Source: an uncultured Pelagibacteraceae bacterium
Lineage (GTDB): Bacteria > Pseudomonadota > Alphaproteobacteria > Pelagibacterales > Pelagibacteraceae
Direction: 5' to 3'
Assembly (NCBI GenBank): GCA_902519465.1
Contig: CABYJW010000002.1
Coordinates: 1 to 64,000 of the forward strand
Length of the DNA stretch: 64,000 bases
A model generated the notes under the pieces. That model had not been told where the DNA came from and searched no databases. It worked only from the letters and a program-made list of their open reading frames with translations. The position numbers were made by a program, and so were the translations under genes. Shown piece by piece: positions 38,553 to 47,647 of this stretch (positions are counted from its first letter, which is position 1; every line of letters begins with the position of its first letter).

Positions 38553-40217
38553 ATGGAAAAAAATAATTCAAAAATTTTAGCGTTAAAATATAGGCCAAGG
38601 ATTTTTAAAGATTTAATTGGCCAAGAAATAATTGCACAGACAATTTCTAACGCAATAAAAATTAACAAAACACCTAATGCTTATCTTTTAACTGGTATTA
38701 GAGGTGTTGGAAAAACAACAACTGCCAGATTAATTGCAAAAGCATTGAATTGTACTAAAAACTTTGAAACAGGGGAAATGTGTGGTGAAAAAGAAACTTG
38801 CCACTGTCGAGAAATTGAAAATTCAAATCATATTGATGTTCTTGAGATGGATGCAGCATCTAAAACTGGAATAGATGATGTAAGAGAGCTAATTGAAAAT
38901 GCTAAATATAATCCTACGAGTGCAAAATTCAAAATATTTATTATAGACGAGGTTCATATGTTGTCTAAACAAGCCTTTAATGGTCTTTTAAAGACTTTAG
39001 AGGAACCGCCGGAAAAACTAAAATTTATCCTAGCAACTACGGAAGCACGAAAAATACCCGTAACAATTTTATCTAGATGTCAGAGGTTTGATCTTAGAAG
39101 AGTAAATTTAGAGCAAATTTTTCAGCATTTAAAAAAAATATCAGATATTGAAAAAGGAAAAATATCTGAGGATGCTTTAAAATTATTGGCTCGAGCCTCA
39201 GAAGGATCAGTTAGAGATGCTGTATCACTATTAGATAGGGCACTAATTTTTCAAACTCTAGACCAGGACAAAACTATTAAAGAAACTGACGTAAGAAAAA
39301 TGCTTGGAATAGCTGATAAATCCAAAATCATAAATTTGATCAGCTGTATTTTTGAAGGAAATGAAAAAGGAGCACTAGAACAACTTAAAGAATTGAGTGA
39401 TGGAGGATTAGATGCAAAAAACTTTTTAAATGATTTTCTAGAATTACTTTATTTGTTTGGCAGAAGAGCAAATCTTGGACCTATTGAAAAAGATTTATTT
39501 CTTTCAGAGGGGGAAATAAAATTAATTGATAAAATCTCCAAAGATTTAAATATGCAAGATCTAGGTCTTTTTTGGCAACTATCTTTAAAAACTATTGAAG
39601 ATTTGAAACTTGTTTCAAATGAAGACATAGCTCTTAAAATGTTTGTGATGCAACTTATTCATATAAAAAATTTTGAAGAATATACTGATGAACAAATTCC
39701 TGCAGATAAACAAAATGAAATTTCAAATTTGAAAGGTAAAGTAAACGAAGAAAAAACTGAAGAAGCTAAACCAGTGAATTTTGCAAAAGAGCAAATGAAA
39801 AGTACAGATCAAATAAAAAAGCAAGATAAAAATGAATTAAAAGATCAAAATTTAGAGATAAGATCTTTCTCCAGCTTAATAGATCTTGCTGAAAAGAATA
39901 AAGAAATGGAACTTAAATTTGATTTAGAAAGAAATGTTAAATTGTCTAAATTTGAACAAGGCAAAATTGAAATAAGTTTTAATGAAAATTTAAATAAAAA
40001 TTTTATCAAAAAACTATCCTATTGCTTAAATGAATGGACTGGACAAAGATGGATTATAACTTTGAGCAAAGATAATAATCTAAAGACTTTTCATGAACAA
40101 AAAATTGAAAAAAAGCAAAATAAATTAGAGGAAGAAAAGAATAGTGAAGTTTATAAAGAAGTTTTAAAATTTTTCCCAGATTCCGAATTAATTGATGTGA
40201 GCGAAACAAATGAATAG
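38553..40217 (+). CDS. dnaX: DNA polymerase III subunit gamma/tau
   Basis: ALKYRPRIFKDLIGQE, LLTGIRGVGKTTTARLIAKALNC, IIDEVHMLS. Confidence 0.95.
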   Translation: MEKNNSKILALKYRPRIFKDLIGQEIIAQTISNAIKINKTPNAYLLTGIRGVGKTTTARLIAKALNCTKNFETGEMCGEKETCHCREIENSNHIDVLEMDAASKTGIDDVRELIENAKYNPTSAKFKIFIIDEVHMLSKQAFNGLLKTLEEPPEKLKFILATTEARKIPVTILSRCQRFDLRRVNLEQIFQHLKKISDIEKGKISEDALKLLARASEGSVRDAVSLLDRALIFQTLDQDKTIKETDVRKMLGIADKSKIINLISCIFEGNEKGALEQLKELSDGGLDAKNFLNDFLELLYLFGRRANLGPIEKDLFLSEGEIKLIDKISKDLNMQDLGLFWQLSLKTIEDLKLVSNEDIALKMFVMQLIHIKNFEEYTDEQIPADKQNEISNLKGKVNEEKTEEAKPVNFAKEQMKSTDQIKKQDKNELKDQNLEIRSFSSLIDLAEKNKEMELKFDLERNVKLSKFEQGKIEISFNENLNKNFIKKLSYCLNEWTGQRWIITLSKDNNLKTFHEQKIEKKQNKLEEEKNSEVYKEVLKFFPDSELIDVSETNE

Positions 40218-40530
40218 TTTTTCAGATATGTTATCTCAGGCAAAAAATATTCAAGAAAAAATGAGAGAAGTACAAGAAAATTTAAAAAAAATAGAGGTAG
40301 AGGGAGTGTCCGGTGGTGAACTAGTGAAGGTAGTTCTAAAAGGGGACTATGAAATGAAGTCTATTTTTGTCCACGAAAATGCCAAAAATGAAAAAAAAGA
40401 AATTATTTATGATTTAATTGTTGCGGCTTATAATGATGCAAAAGATAAACTCAAAAAAAAAACCTCATCAGAAATAAGTAAAGTGACTGGAATACCAAAT
40501 TTACCTCCAGATTTTAAAATGCCTTTTTAA
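40210..40530 (+). CDS. YbaB/EbfC family nucleoid-associated protein
   Basis: MLSQAKNIQEKMREVQENL; between dnaX and recR. Confidence 0.93.
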   Translation: MNSFSDMLSQAKNIQEKMREVQENLKKIEVEGVSGGELVKVVLKGDYEMKSIFVHENAKNEKKEIIYDLIVAAYNDAKDKLKKKTSSEISKVTGIPNLPPDFKMPF

Positions 40531-41139
40531 ATGGAAAATAATAATCAAGAAATAGACGAATTAATTAAACAGTTCTCAAAACTTCCTGGTTTAGGGCCAA
40601 AGTCAGCTAAGCGAATAATTCTAAAACTAATAACTAATAAAGAAAATATGATCAAACCATTAGCAAAATCTTTAGCTAGCGTTTATAAAAATGTAGTCCG
40701 TTGTAACGAATGTGGAAATTTAAAAATGAAAGATACACAGTGCACATGTGAAAAAAATATTAATGGTTATGATAAAATTTGTGTTGTAGAAAATTTAGCT
40801 GATATGTGGGCAATAGAGTCATCAAATATTTTCAAAGGATATTTCCATATATTGGGTGGAACATTAAATAATAACGACAATAATGGTCAAAAAAATCTTT
40901 TAATAGACTCTTTACTTAAAAGAATAGAAAAAAATAAATTAAAAGAGGTAATAATTGCAACCAGTGCAACTGTCGAAGGTCAAACAACAGCACATTATAT
41001 TGAGGATGAAATTAAAAATAGTGAAATTAAAATTTCTAAATTAGGCCAAGGATTACCTGTTGGCGGAGAAATAGAACAATTAGATGATGGCACATTGGTT
41101 TCTGCATTTAAAAACAGGGTACCAGTATCTAGTGAATAG
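40531..41139 (+). CDS. recR: Recombination protein RecR
   Basis: FSKLPGLGPKSAKRI, CNECGNL Zn finger, GYFHILGGTL Toprim. Confidence 0.95.
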   Translation: MENNNQEIDELIKQFSKLPGLGPKSAKRIILKLITNKENMIKPLAKSLASVYKNVVRCNECGNLKMKDTQCTCEKNINGYDKICVVENLADMWAIESSNIFKGYFHILGGTLNNNDNNGQKNLLIDSLLKRIEKNKLKEVIIATSATVEGQTTAHYIEDEIKNSEIKISKLGQGLPVGGEIEQLDDGTLVSAFKNRVPVSSE

Positions 41140-43273
41140 ATTTTTTTTCTAATCTTCTTTTGTGGAGTAAAGGCTCTGTGTATCCAGATGGTTGAATTCT
41201 TCCCTTAAAAATTAAATCACAAGCTGTTATAAAAGCTTTAGATTGTTCAAAATTTAAAGACATTGGCTCGTATTTTTTATCAGAACTGTTTTGTTCATCT
41301 ACTATTTTAGCCATTTTTTTCAACACTTTCATGACCTGGTCTTTAGAACATATATTATGATGCAACCAATTTGCTATATGCTGGGATGAAATTCTTAGAG
41401 TAGCTCTATCCTCCATTAAACCAATATTATTTATATCAGGTACTTTTGAACAACCTACACCTTGGTCAATCCATCTTACTACATAGCCCAAAATCCCTTG
41501 TACATTGTTTTCAAGCTCTTTATTTATGTCATCCAAAGACCAATTAGGTCTATCAGCCTTTGGTATTTCGAGTAAGTTTTCTAACTTTGCTCTCTTATTA
41601 TTTTTTAATTCATCTTGTTTTTTAAAAACATCAAAGTAATGATAATGTGTTGCATGAAGAGTAGCCGCTGTTGGAGACGGTACCCAAGCACAGTTCGCGC
41701 CAGATTTTGGATGATTAATTTTTTGCTTCATCATATCAGACATTTTATCTGGCATAGCCCACATACCTTTTCCTATTTGTGCCTTACCAGAAAAACCACA
41801 TTCTAAACCAATATCTACATTCCAATCTTCATAAGTATTTAACCACTTAGATTTTTTCATATCCCCTTTAAAAATCATTGGACCAGCCTCAAAGGATGTA
41901 TGCATTTCGTCCCCAGTTCTATCTAAAAATCCAGTATTTATAAAAACAACTCTTTCCTTAACTTTTCTTATACATTCTTTTAAATTTACAGTTGTCCTTC
42001 TTTCTTCATCCATTATTCCTACTTTAATTGAATATTTTTTTATTTTTAGAGCATCTTCTACTTTTGAAAATAAATTATTAGTAAAGTCTACTTCTTCGGG
42101 GCCGTGCATTTTTGGTTTAACAATGTAAACCGATTCTTTTCTAGAGTTATTCTTTAATTTAAAGTCATGCATAGCACATAAAGTAGATATGAAGGCATCC
42201 ATAATACCTTCGGGTATTTCAGATCCATCTTTTAATATGATTGCTGGATTTGTCATCAAATGACCTACATTTCTATTAAGTAATAAAGCTCTACCATGTA
42301 AGGTAATTTTTGACCCATCTGCACCCATGTAACTTCTGTCAGAATTTAATTTTCTTACAAATGTTTTTCCATTTTTATTCACCTCAGTTTTTAAATCTCC
42401 CTTCATCAAACCAAGCCAGTTTCTATAACATTTTACTTTATCAGTAGAGTCCACAGCGGCTACTGAGTCCTCGTTATCAACAATAGTTGATATAGCCGAT
42501 TCCACAATTATATCTGAAATTCCTGCTTTATCAGTTTTTCCAATCTTACTGTTTTCATCAATTATAACATCAATATGTAAGTTGTTATTTTTAAACAAAA
42601 TAGATTTTGGGTTATTTTTTTCACCACTAAAGCCTACAAATTGATTTTTATTTTTAAGATTGCACTTTTTATCGTCTACTAGAAAAACCAAATTATTATT
42701 TTCAATTTTAATTTTAGATATATTTTTCCAACTAGTGTTTTCGATTGAAATTGTTTTATCGAAAAATTCTCTAACATAATTTATGACTTCTATTGCTCTT
42801 TGTTTATCCCAAGAATCAAATTTATTTTCAGATATAACATCTGTTCCATAAATTGCATCGTACAAACTTCCCCATCTGGCATTTGCTGCGTTCAAAGCAT
42901 ATCTAGCATTATCAACTGGAACAACTAATTGAGGTCCCGCTATAGAAGAAATCTCTTCATCAACGTTTGACGTATTGATCTTGAAATTATCTTTTTCTTC
43001 TACAATGTAATTAATAGATTTTAAGAATTCGCTATATTTATTTTTATCTAATGCACTATCTTTGTTTGACAAATGCCAGTCGTCAATTTTTTTTTGTATT
43101 TCTTCTCTTTTTTTGATTAAATTTTTATTTTTAGGGGCTAATTCATGAACTACATTACTAAATTCTTTCCAGAAGTGATCTGAATCCAAGCCAGTTCCAG
43201 GAATGGCTTCCTCATTAATAAATTTAATAAGATTTTCATCAATCCTCAAATCATTTATGGTTACTTTTTTCAT
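41129..43273 (-). CDS. glcB: Malate synthase G
   Basis: RNWLGLMKGDL, IFINTGFLDRTGDEMHTSFEAGPM-type motif, GKGMWAMPDKMSDMM. Confidence 0.95.
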   Translation of the reverse strand: MKKVTINDLRIDENLIKFINEEAIPGTGLDSDHFWKEFSNVVHELAPKNKNLIKKREEIQKKIDDWHLSNKDSALDKNKYSEFLKSINYIVEEKDNFKINTSNVDEEISSIAGPQLVVPVDNARYALNAANARWGSLYDAIYGTDVISENKFDSWDKQRAIEVINYVREFFDKTISIENTSWKNISKIKIENNNLVFLVDDKKCNLKNKNQFVGFSGEKNNPKSILFKNNNLHIDVIIDENSKIGKTDKAGISDIIVESAISTIVDNEDSVAAVDSTDKVKCYRNWLGLMKGDLKTEVNKNGKTFVRKLNSDRSYMGADGSKITLHGRALLLNRNVGHLMTNPAIILKDGSEIPEGIMDAFISTLCAMHDFKLKNNSRKESVYIVKPKMHGPEEVDFTNNLFSKVEDALKIKKYSIKVGIMDEERRTTVNLKECIRKVKERVVFINTGFLDRTGDEMHTSFEAGPMIFKGDMKKSKWLNTYEDWNVDIGLECGFSGKAQIGKGMWAMPDKMSDMMKQKINHPKSGANCAWVPSPTAATLHATHYHYFDVFKKQDELKNNKRAKLENLLEIPKADRPNWSLDDINKELENNVQGILGYVVRWIDQGVGCSKVPDINNIGLMEDRATLRISSQHIANWLHHNICSKDQVMKVLKKMAKIVDEQNSSDKKYEPMSLNFEQSKAFITACDLIFKGRIQPSGYTEPLLHKRRLEKKSIH

Positions 43274-43373
43274 TATATTTACAATACACTAGAAATTGGC
43301 CATTTTATCAAGAATTTATTGACACATTTGAAATTTAATAGGATTAATAATATTGTTTAAATAATTAAATTTT

Positions 43374-44483
43374 ATGAGAAATTATCTTGAATTTGAGAAA
43401 GAAATAAAATCTCTTGAGGAAAATTTAGAAAAATCTAAGAATCCTTTTGATAAAGACGGCATATCTCAGGTTGATACTGCTAAAATTGAAAAAATTCAGG
43501 AAGAAATTAATTCAAAATTAAAAACTACTTACTCAAAGCTCAACAGTTGGCAAAAGACCTTAGTTGCAAGGCACGAAGATAGACCAAGAGCTAAATTTTA
43601 TATCAATGAAATATTTTCAGATTTTACTTTAATCTCGGGAGATAGGTTATTTTCAGATGATAAATCAATAATTGCTGGTTTTGGACTCATAAACAATAAA
43701 TCTGTTTTAGTTTTAGGACAGGAAAAAGGTTTGGATCTTAATAGTAGAATGGAAAGCAATTTTGGTATGATGAGACCCGAGGGCTATAGAAAATGTATCA
43801 GACTTATGAAACTTGCTGATCGATTCAGAATTCCAGTTATTTCTTTAATTGATACACCTGGCGCATACCCAGGAATAGGTGCTGAGCAAAGGGGGCAAGC
43901 AATAGCCATTGCAAACTCTATTGAGTGTTGCATGTCTCTTAAGGTACCAAACATTTCAATAATAATTGGCGAGGGTGGGTCTGGAGGCGCAATTGCATTG
44001 GCGTCATCGAATAAAGTAATAATGTTAGAGCACTCAATCTATTCTGTTATATCACCTGAAGGCTGTGCATCTATATTATGGAGAGATCCAAGCAAGTCTC
44101 TGGAGGCTGCAGAAGCTATGAAATTAACTGCACAACAACTTTTAAAATTAGGTATAATTGACGAGGTCGTAGAAGAACCACTTGGTGGTGCCCATAGAGA
44201 TCATAAAGAAACAGCAGAAAAAATTAAAAATATAATTTTAAAATATCTTGAAAATTTTGAAAGTTTATCTGGAGATCAAATTTTAAATCATAGAAAGACA
44301 AAATTTCTTAAAGTAGGTAGAGATCAAGGATTTAAAAAAGCTAAAGACACGATTGATAACAACTTGGCGTTTGCCGAACCTACAACGTCAAAAATAATTA
44401 GATTATTACAAAAAAGAAAAAGCTTGTTACTAGGATCAGCGGCTATCCTTACCTTATTAGTAATACTAAGTAATTTTCTGTAG
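43374..44483 (+). CDS. accA: Acetyl-CoA carboxylase carboxyltransferase subunit alpha with C-terminal hydrophobic extension
   Basis: DTPGAYPGIGAEQRGQ, IIGEGGSGGAIAL, VISPEGCASILW; C-terminal SLLLGSAAILTLLVILSNFL. Confidence 0.94.
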   Translation: MRNYLEFEKEIKSLEENLEKSKNPFDKDGISQVDTAKIEKIQEEINSKLKTTYSKLNSWQKTLVARHEDRPRAKFYINEIFSDFTLISGDRLFSDDKSIIAGFGLINNKSVLVLGQEKGLDLNSRMESNFGMMRPEGYRKCIRLMKLADRFRIPVISLIDTPGAYPGIGAEQRGQAIAIANSIECCMSLKVPNISIIIGEGGSGGAIALASSNKVIMLEHSIYSVISPEGCASILWRDPSKSLEAAEAMKLTAQQLLKLGIIDEVVEEPLGGAHRDHKETAEKIKNIILKYLENFESLSGDQILNHRKTKFLKVGRDQGFKKAKDTIDNNLAFAEPTTSKIIRLLQKRKSLLLGSAAILTLLVILSNFL

Positions 44484-44614
44484 CAAATTGGTAATACAAG
44501 GGTTTTTTTTATTAAAAACCAATCATTTGCTTGACATTTAATCTATTAAACTGTTTAAGGGCAATATTAGTAAATTTTACTAATGTTAAGTTAACTAAGT
44601 ATAAGGAAAGAAAA

Positions 44615-44824
44615 ATGAGTCTAAAAGGTAAAGTGAAGTGGTTCAATGGTACCAAAGGATATGGTTTCATTGAAAGAGAAGATAAAGAAAAGGACGTTTT
44701 CGTTCATTCTTCAGCAGTAAGAGCAGCTGGTTTAAAATATTTAAACGAAGGTGATGAGCTTACTTTTGACGTAGAGAACGGAGAAAAAGGACCTGCCGCG
44801 GTAAATCTACAGAAAACATCTTAA
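44615..44824 (+). CDS. cspA: Cold shock domain protein
   Basis: [46 protein letters not shown]; annotated start is inside the longer ORF. Confidence 0.95.
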   Translation: MSLKGKVKWFNGTKGYGFIEREDKEKDVFVHSSAVRAAGLKYLNEGDELTFDVENGEKGPAAVNLQKTS

Positions 44825-44849
44825 ATCTTATTACCAGCAAATTCGAAAA

Positions 44850-44888
44850 TTGGGGCAATGGTTACCTAGATTTAGGTTATTGTCCCAA
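44850..44888 (+). other. Nested stem-loop downstream of cspA
   Basis: TTGGGGCAAT...ATTGTCCCAA (10 bp with G-U) enclosing ACCTA-GATT-TAGGT. Confidence 0.5.
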
Positions 44889-44933
44889 TAATCAGGGTTG
44901 AAATTAATTTTTAATTTGTTAAAAGAGTTACAA

Positions 44934-45008
44934 ATGTTGAAAAGAAAATACATCGCTATTTCACACAAACACTCTCACAGAGTGCACGCTAGGCTATTGC
45001 TTAGCTAA
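44934..45008 (+). CDS. Putative His-rich leader peptide MLKRKYIAISHKHSHRVHARLLLS
   Basis: 24-codon ORF with four CAC codons within eight positions, upstream of tRNA-His/hisS; overlaps hairpins at 44970..44984 and 44988..45005. Confidence 0.4.
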   Translation: MLKRKYIAISHKHSHRVHARLLLS

Positions 45009-45063
45009 ATCACTACATATTTAAAATACAAATTTATAAACAATTAATATAAAAAGGAGTTAT

Positions 45064-45140
45064 GCAGCAGTAGCTCAGTTGGTTAGAGCACTAGTTTGTG
45101 GAACTAGGGGTCGGTGGTTCGAATCCACCCTGCTGTACCA
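45064..45140 (+). tRNA. tRNA-His (anticodon GTG), CCA encoded
   Basis: Cloverleaf GCAGCAG TA GCTC..GAGC A CTAGT TTGTGGA ACTAG GGGTC GGTGG TTCGAAT CCACC CTGCTGT A CCA. Confidence 0.95.
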
Positions 45141-45144
45141 AAAA

Positions 45145-46620
45145 ATGGTAAAAGATAAAAAATTAAAACCAGAATTGGCTTCAGGTTTTATTGATAGAAA
45201 AGGCAACGAACTAATATTGAAAGATCGTTTGATAGAAATTATTAAACGTAACTTTCAGTTATTTGGTTTTGAACCTTTAGAAACACCAGGATTTGAAATT
45301 TCAGAAAACATCGGTAAGTTTTTACCTGATGAGGATAGACCTATGTCTGGTGTATTTGGATTTAAAGATGATAAAGATTGGATATCTTTGAGATACGACT
45401 TGACAGCACCTTTAGCTAGATATGTTGGGGCAAATTTTAATGATCTTTCAAAACCATTTAAAAGATATCAAGTAGGAACTGTTTGGAGAAATGAAAAACC
45501 AGGACCAGGAAGATTTAGAGAGTTTACTCAAGTTGATGCAGATGTTGTTGGAACAAAAAATATCTTAGCTGATGCAGAAGTAGCAATACTCTTAGCCGAT
45601 ACTTTAGTAAAGTGTGGATTAAGCAAGAGTGATTTTATTATTAGAGTTAATAACAGAAAGTGTCTTACAGGCATTCTTGAGGGTCTTAAAATAAAAAATG
45701 AGAAACAAATAATCAATACTATACGGGCAATAGATAAAAAAGATAGGCTTGGCGATGAGGGAGTAAAATCACTTTTGGGAAAAGGAAGAAAGGATGAGTC
45801 AGGTGATTTTACCAAGGGAGTTGGATTGGATCCGAAACAAATAAAAGAGATTATAAATTATATAAATACCGATATTGAATTTTTTAGAGAAGCGCCTGAT
45901 GCATCATATGATGGCATTTCCAAATTATATGACGAAGGAATAAAAGAACTTACAAATTTCTTCAACAATACTCGGGTAAGCGAGTTTAGAGATCAAATTG
46001 TTTACTCCTCATCATTGGTTAGAGGAATAGAGTATTATACTGGTACGATTTTTGAAGCAGAATTGCTATTTAAAGTAAAAAATAAAAAAGGTTTAGATAT
46101 TGAGTTTGGATCAGTTGGGGGTGGTGGAAGATATGATAATTTAGTATCAAGATTTTTTAAAAATGATGCTCCAGCCACAGGGATTTCAATTGGTCTTGAT
46201 AGACTCTTAGTAGCAATGCAACAAAAGGAAAATAACAATGTAGAAAATATCGGCCCGGTAGTCATATGTGTTTTTGAAAAAAATCAATTTCTTGCAAGTC
46301 CTGGAAAAGATTATGATATTACAGCACCTTATTACAAAATACTATCAATGCTCAGATCTGCCGGAATTAAATCAGAAATTTATTCTGGAGATGGCAGCAT
46401 AAAAGCTCAAATGAAATATGCTGATAAAAGAAATTCTCCGGCAGCTATTTTATATGGAGAGAACGAAGCAAAATTAGGAATAGTTACAATAAAAAATTTA
46501 AAGGCTGGTAAAGAAGCTTCAACTAAAATCCAAAATAGAGAAGATTGGAGAAAAAATGAAAATATTCAAGAAACAGTTAAATTGGAAGATCTTGTAAATG
46601 AAATCAAAAAATTACTCTGA
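45145..46620 (+). CDS. hisS: Histidyl-tRNA synthetase
   Basis: RYDLTAPLARYV, RNEKPGPGRFREFTQVDAD, GGGGRYDNLV; start set at ATG 4 nt after tRNA CCA. Confidence 0.94.
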   Translation: MVKDKKLKPELASGFIDRKGNELILKDRLIEIIKRNFQLFGFEPLETPGFEISENIGKFLPDEDRPMSGVFGFKDDKDWISLRYDLTAPLARYVGANFNDLSKPFKRYQVGTVWRNEKPGPGRFREFTQVDADVVGTKNILADAEVAILLADTLVKCGLSKSDFIIRVNNRKCLTGILEGLKIKNEKQIINTIRAIDKKDRLGDEGVKSLLGKGRKDESGDFTKGVGLDPKQIKEIINYINTDIEFFREAPDASYDGISKLYDEGIKELTNFFNNTRVSEFRDQIVYSSSLVRGIEYYTGTIFEAELLFKVKNKKGLDIEFGSVGGGGRYDNLVSRFFKNDAPATGISIGLDRLLVAMQQKENNNVENIGPVVICVFEKNQFLASPGKDYDITAPYYKILSMLRSAGIKSEIYSGDGSIKAQMKYADKRNSPAAILYGENEAKLGIVTIKNLKAGKEASTKIQNREDWRKNENIQETVKLEDLVNEIKKLL

Positions 46621-47647
46621 AAGTATAATAAAAGTATTTAAGAAAGATGGTTTTGTTTTATCAGAACCAGACGTACTTTTAGATTCAGATTATATTATCG
46701 AAAGATCTGGGGAGAATTTTAGGAAGATAATGCTTACTTTTGAGGATGATGCTGGAAAAAGTATGTGTTTAAGACCAGATTTAACCGTTGCTTCATGTAT
46801 TAAATATTTAAAAGATAATTCTAAAGCAAATTCAAAAATATATTATTCAGGTCAAGCTTATAGAAGGTCTCAAAGTTTAAACAAGGTTATTAACTATCAA
46901 TTAGGTTTAGAGATATTTGGATCAAAAAATAAAGCTATTGATGATTTAAAGGTTCTTAAAACAATAACTAATTCGATTAATAAGATAAAAATTAAAAATA
47001 TATCGATTAAAGTTGGTGATGTAAGTTTATTTAAACAATTAATCGAATCTTTAAAAATACCTGAAAGATGGAGAATGAGATTAAAAAGACACTTTTGGCG
47101 GCCACAATATTTCGAAGATTTACTTAATAGACTTGAAACAAATTCTGATGTCGATCCTTCTACAGTTGAATTAGATAAGAAAAAGTTTTTTGAAATGAAG
47201 AATATTGATCAGAATAAAGAAGTTGCAAACCGAAAAGTTTCAGAAATCATATCAAGATTCGATAGGAAGATAAAAGACCCAAGGTCATTTAAAGAAAATA
47301 AAAAAACAGTAAAAATTATTAAAGATTTTTTAAAAATTAATTGTCCATTAAATAAATTAGAAAAAACATTAAGTAATTTTATTAACAAAAACCAATTAAA
47401 CAAAAATGTTTTTAAAGACCTTTCAAGTTTGAAAAACTTATCAAAGTTAAATTCTAAAATAATTTTTTCTACAAATTTTGGTAGGGATATCGAATACTAT
47501 TCTGGAGTAGTATTTGAAATATATAATTCTTCACAAAAAGAGATAGCAAGAGGCGGTAGATACGACGGTTTATTAAAGAGTCTAGGATCTAAGAAAAATA
47601 TTTCAGCAGTTGGTGCTGCAATTAATTTAAATAATTTAAAGATATGA
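46598..47647 (+). CDS. hisZ: ATP phosphoribosyltransferase regulatory subunit
   Basis: HisRS-like catalytic fold without synthetase C-terminus: LRPDLTVASCIKYL, GQAYRRSQS, ARGGRYDGLL; next to short hisG. Confidence 0.88.
   Translation: MKSKNYSESIIKVFKKDGFVLSEPDVLLDSDYIIERSGENFRKIMLTFEDDAGKSMCLRPDLTVASCIKYLKDNSKANSKIYYSGQAYRRSQSLNKVINYQLGLEIFGSKNKAIDDLKVLKTITNSINKIKIKNISIKVGDVSLFKQLIESLKIPERWRMRLKRHFWRPQYFEDLLNRLETNSDVDPSTVELDKKKFFEMKNIDQNKEVANRKVSEIISRFDRKIKDPRSFKENKKTVKIIKDFLKINCPLNKLEKTLSNFINKNQLNKNVFKDLSSLKNLSKLNSKIIFSTNFGRDIEYYSGVVFEIYNSSQKEIARGGRYDGLLKSLGSKKNISAVGAAINLNNLKI

Noticed and set aside
44531-44614. Extended 97-aa start for the cold shock protein
   Set aside because: [18 protein letters not shown] at 44615 with a good RBS is the standard CspA start.
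45079-45144. Upstream start for hisS given in the ORF track
   Set aside because: That start lies inside tRNA-His; the ATG at 45145 gives the expected HisRS N-terminus.
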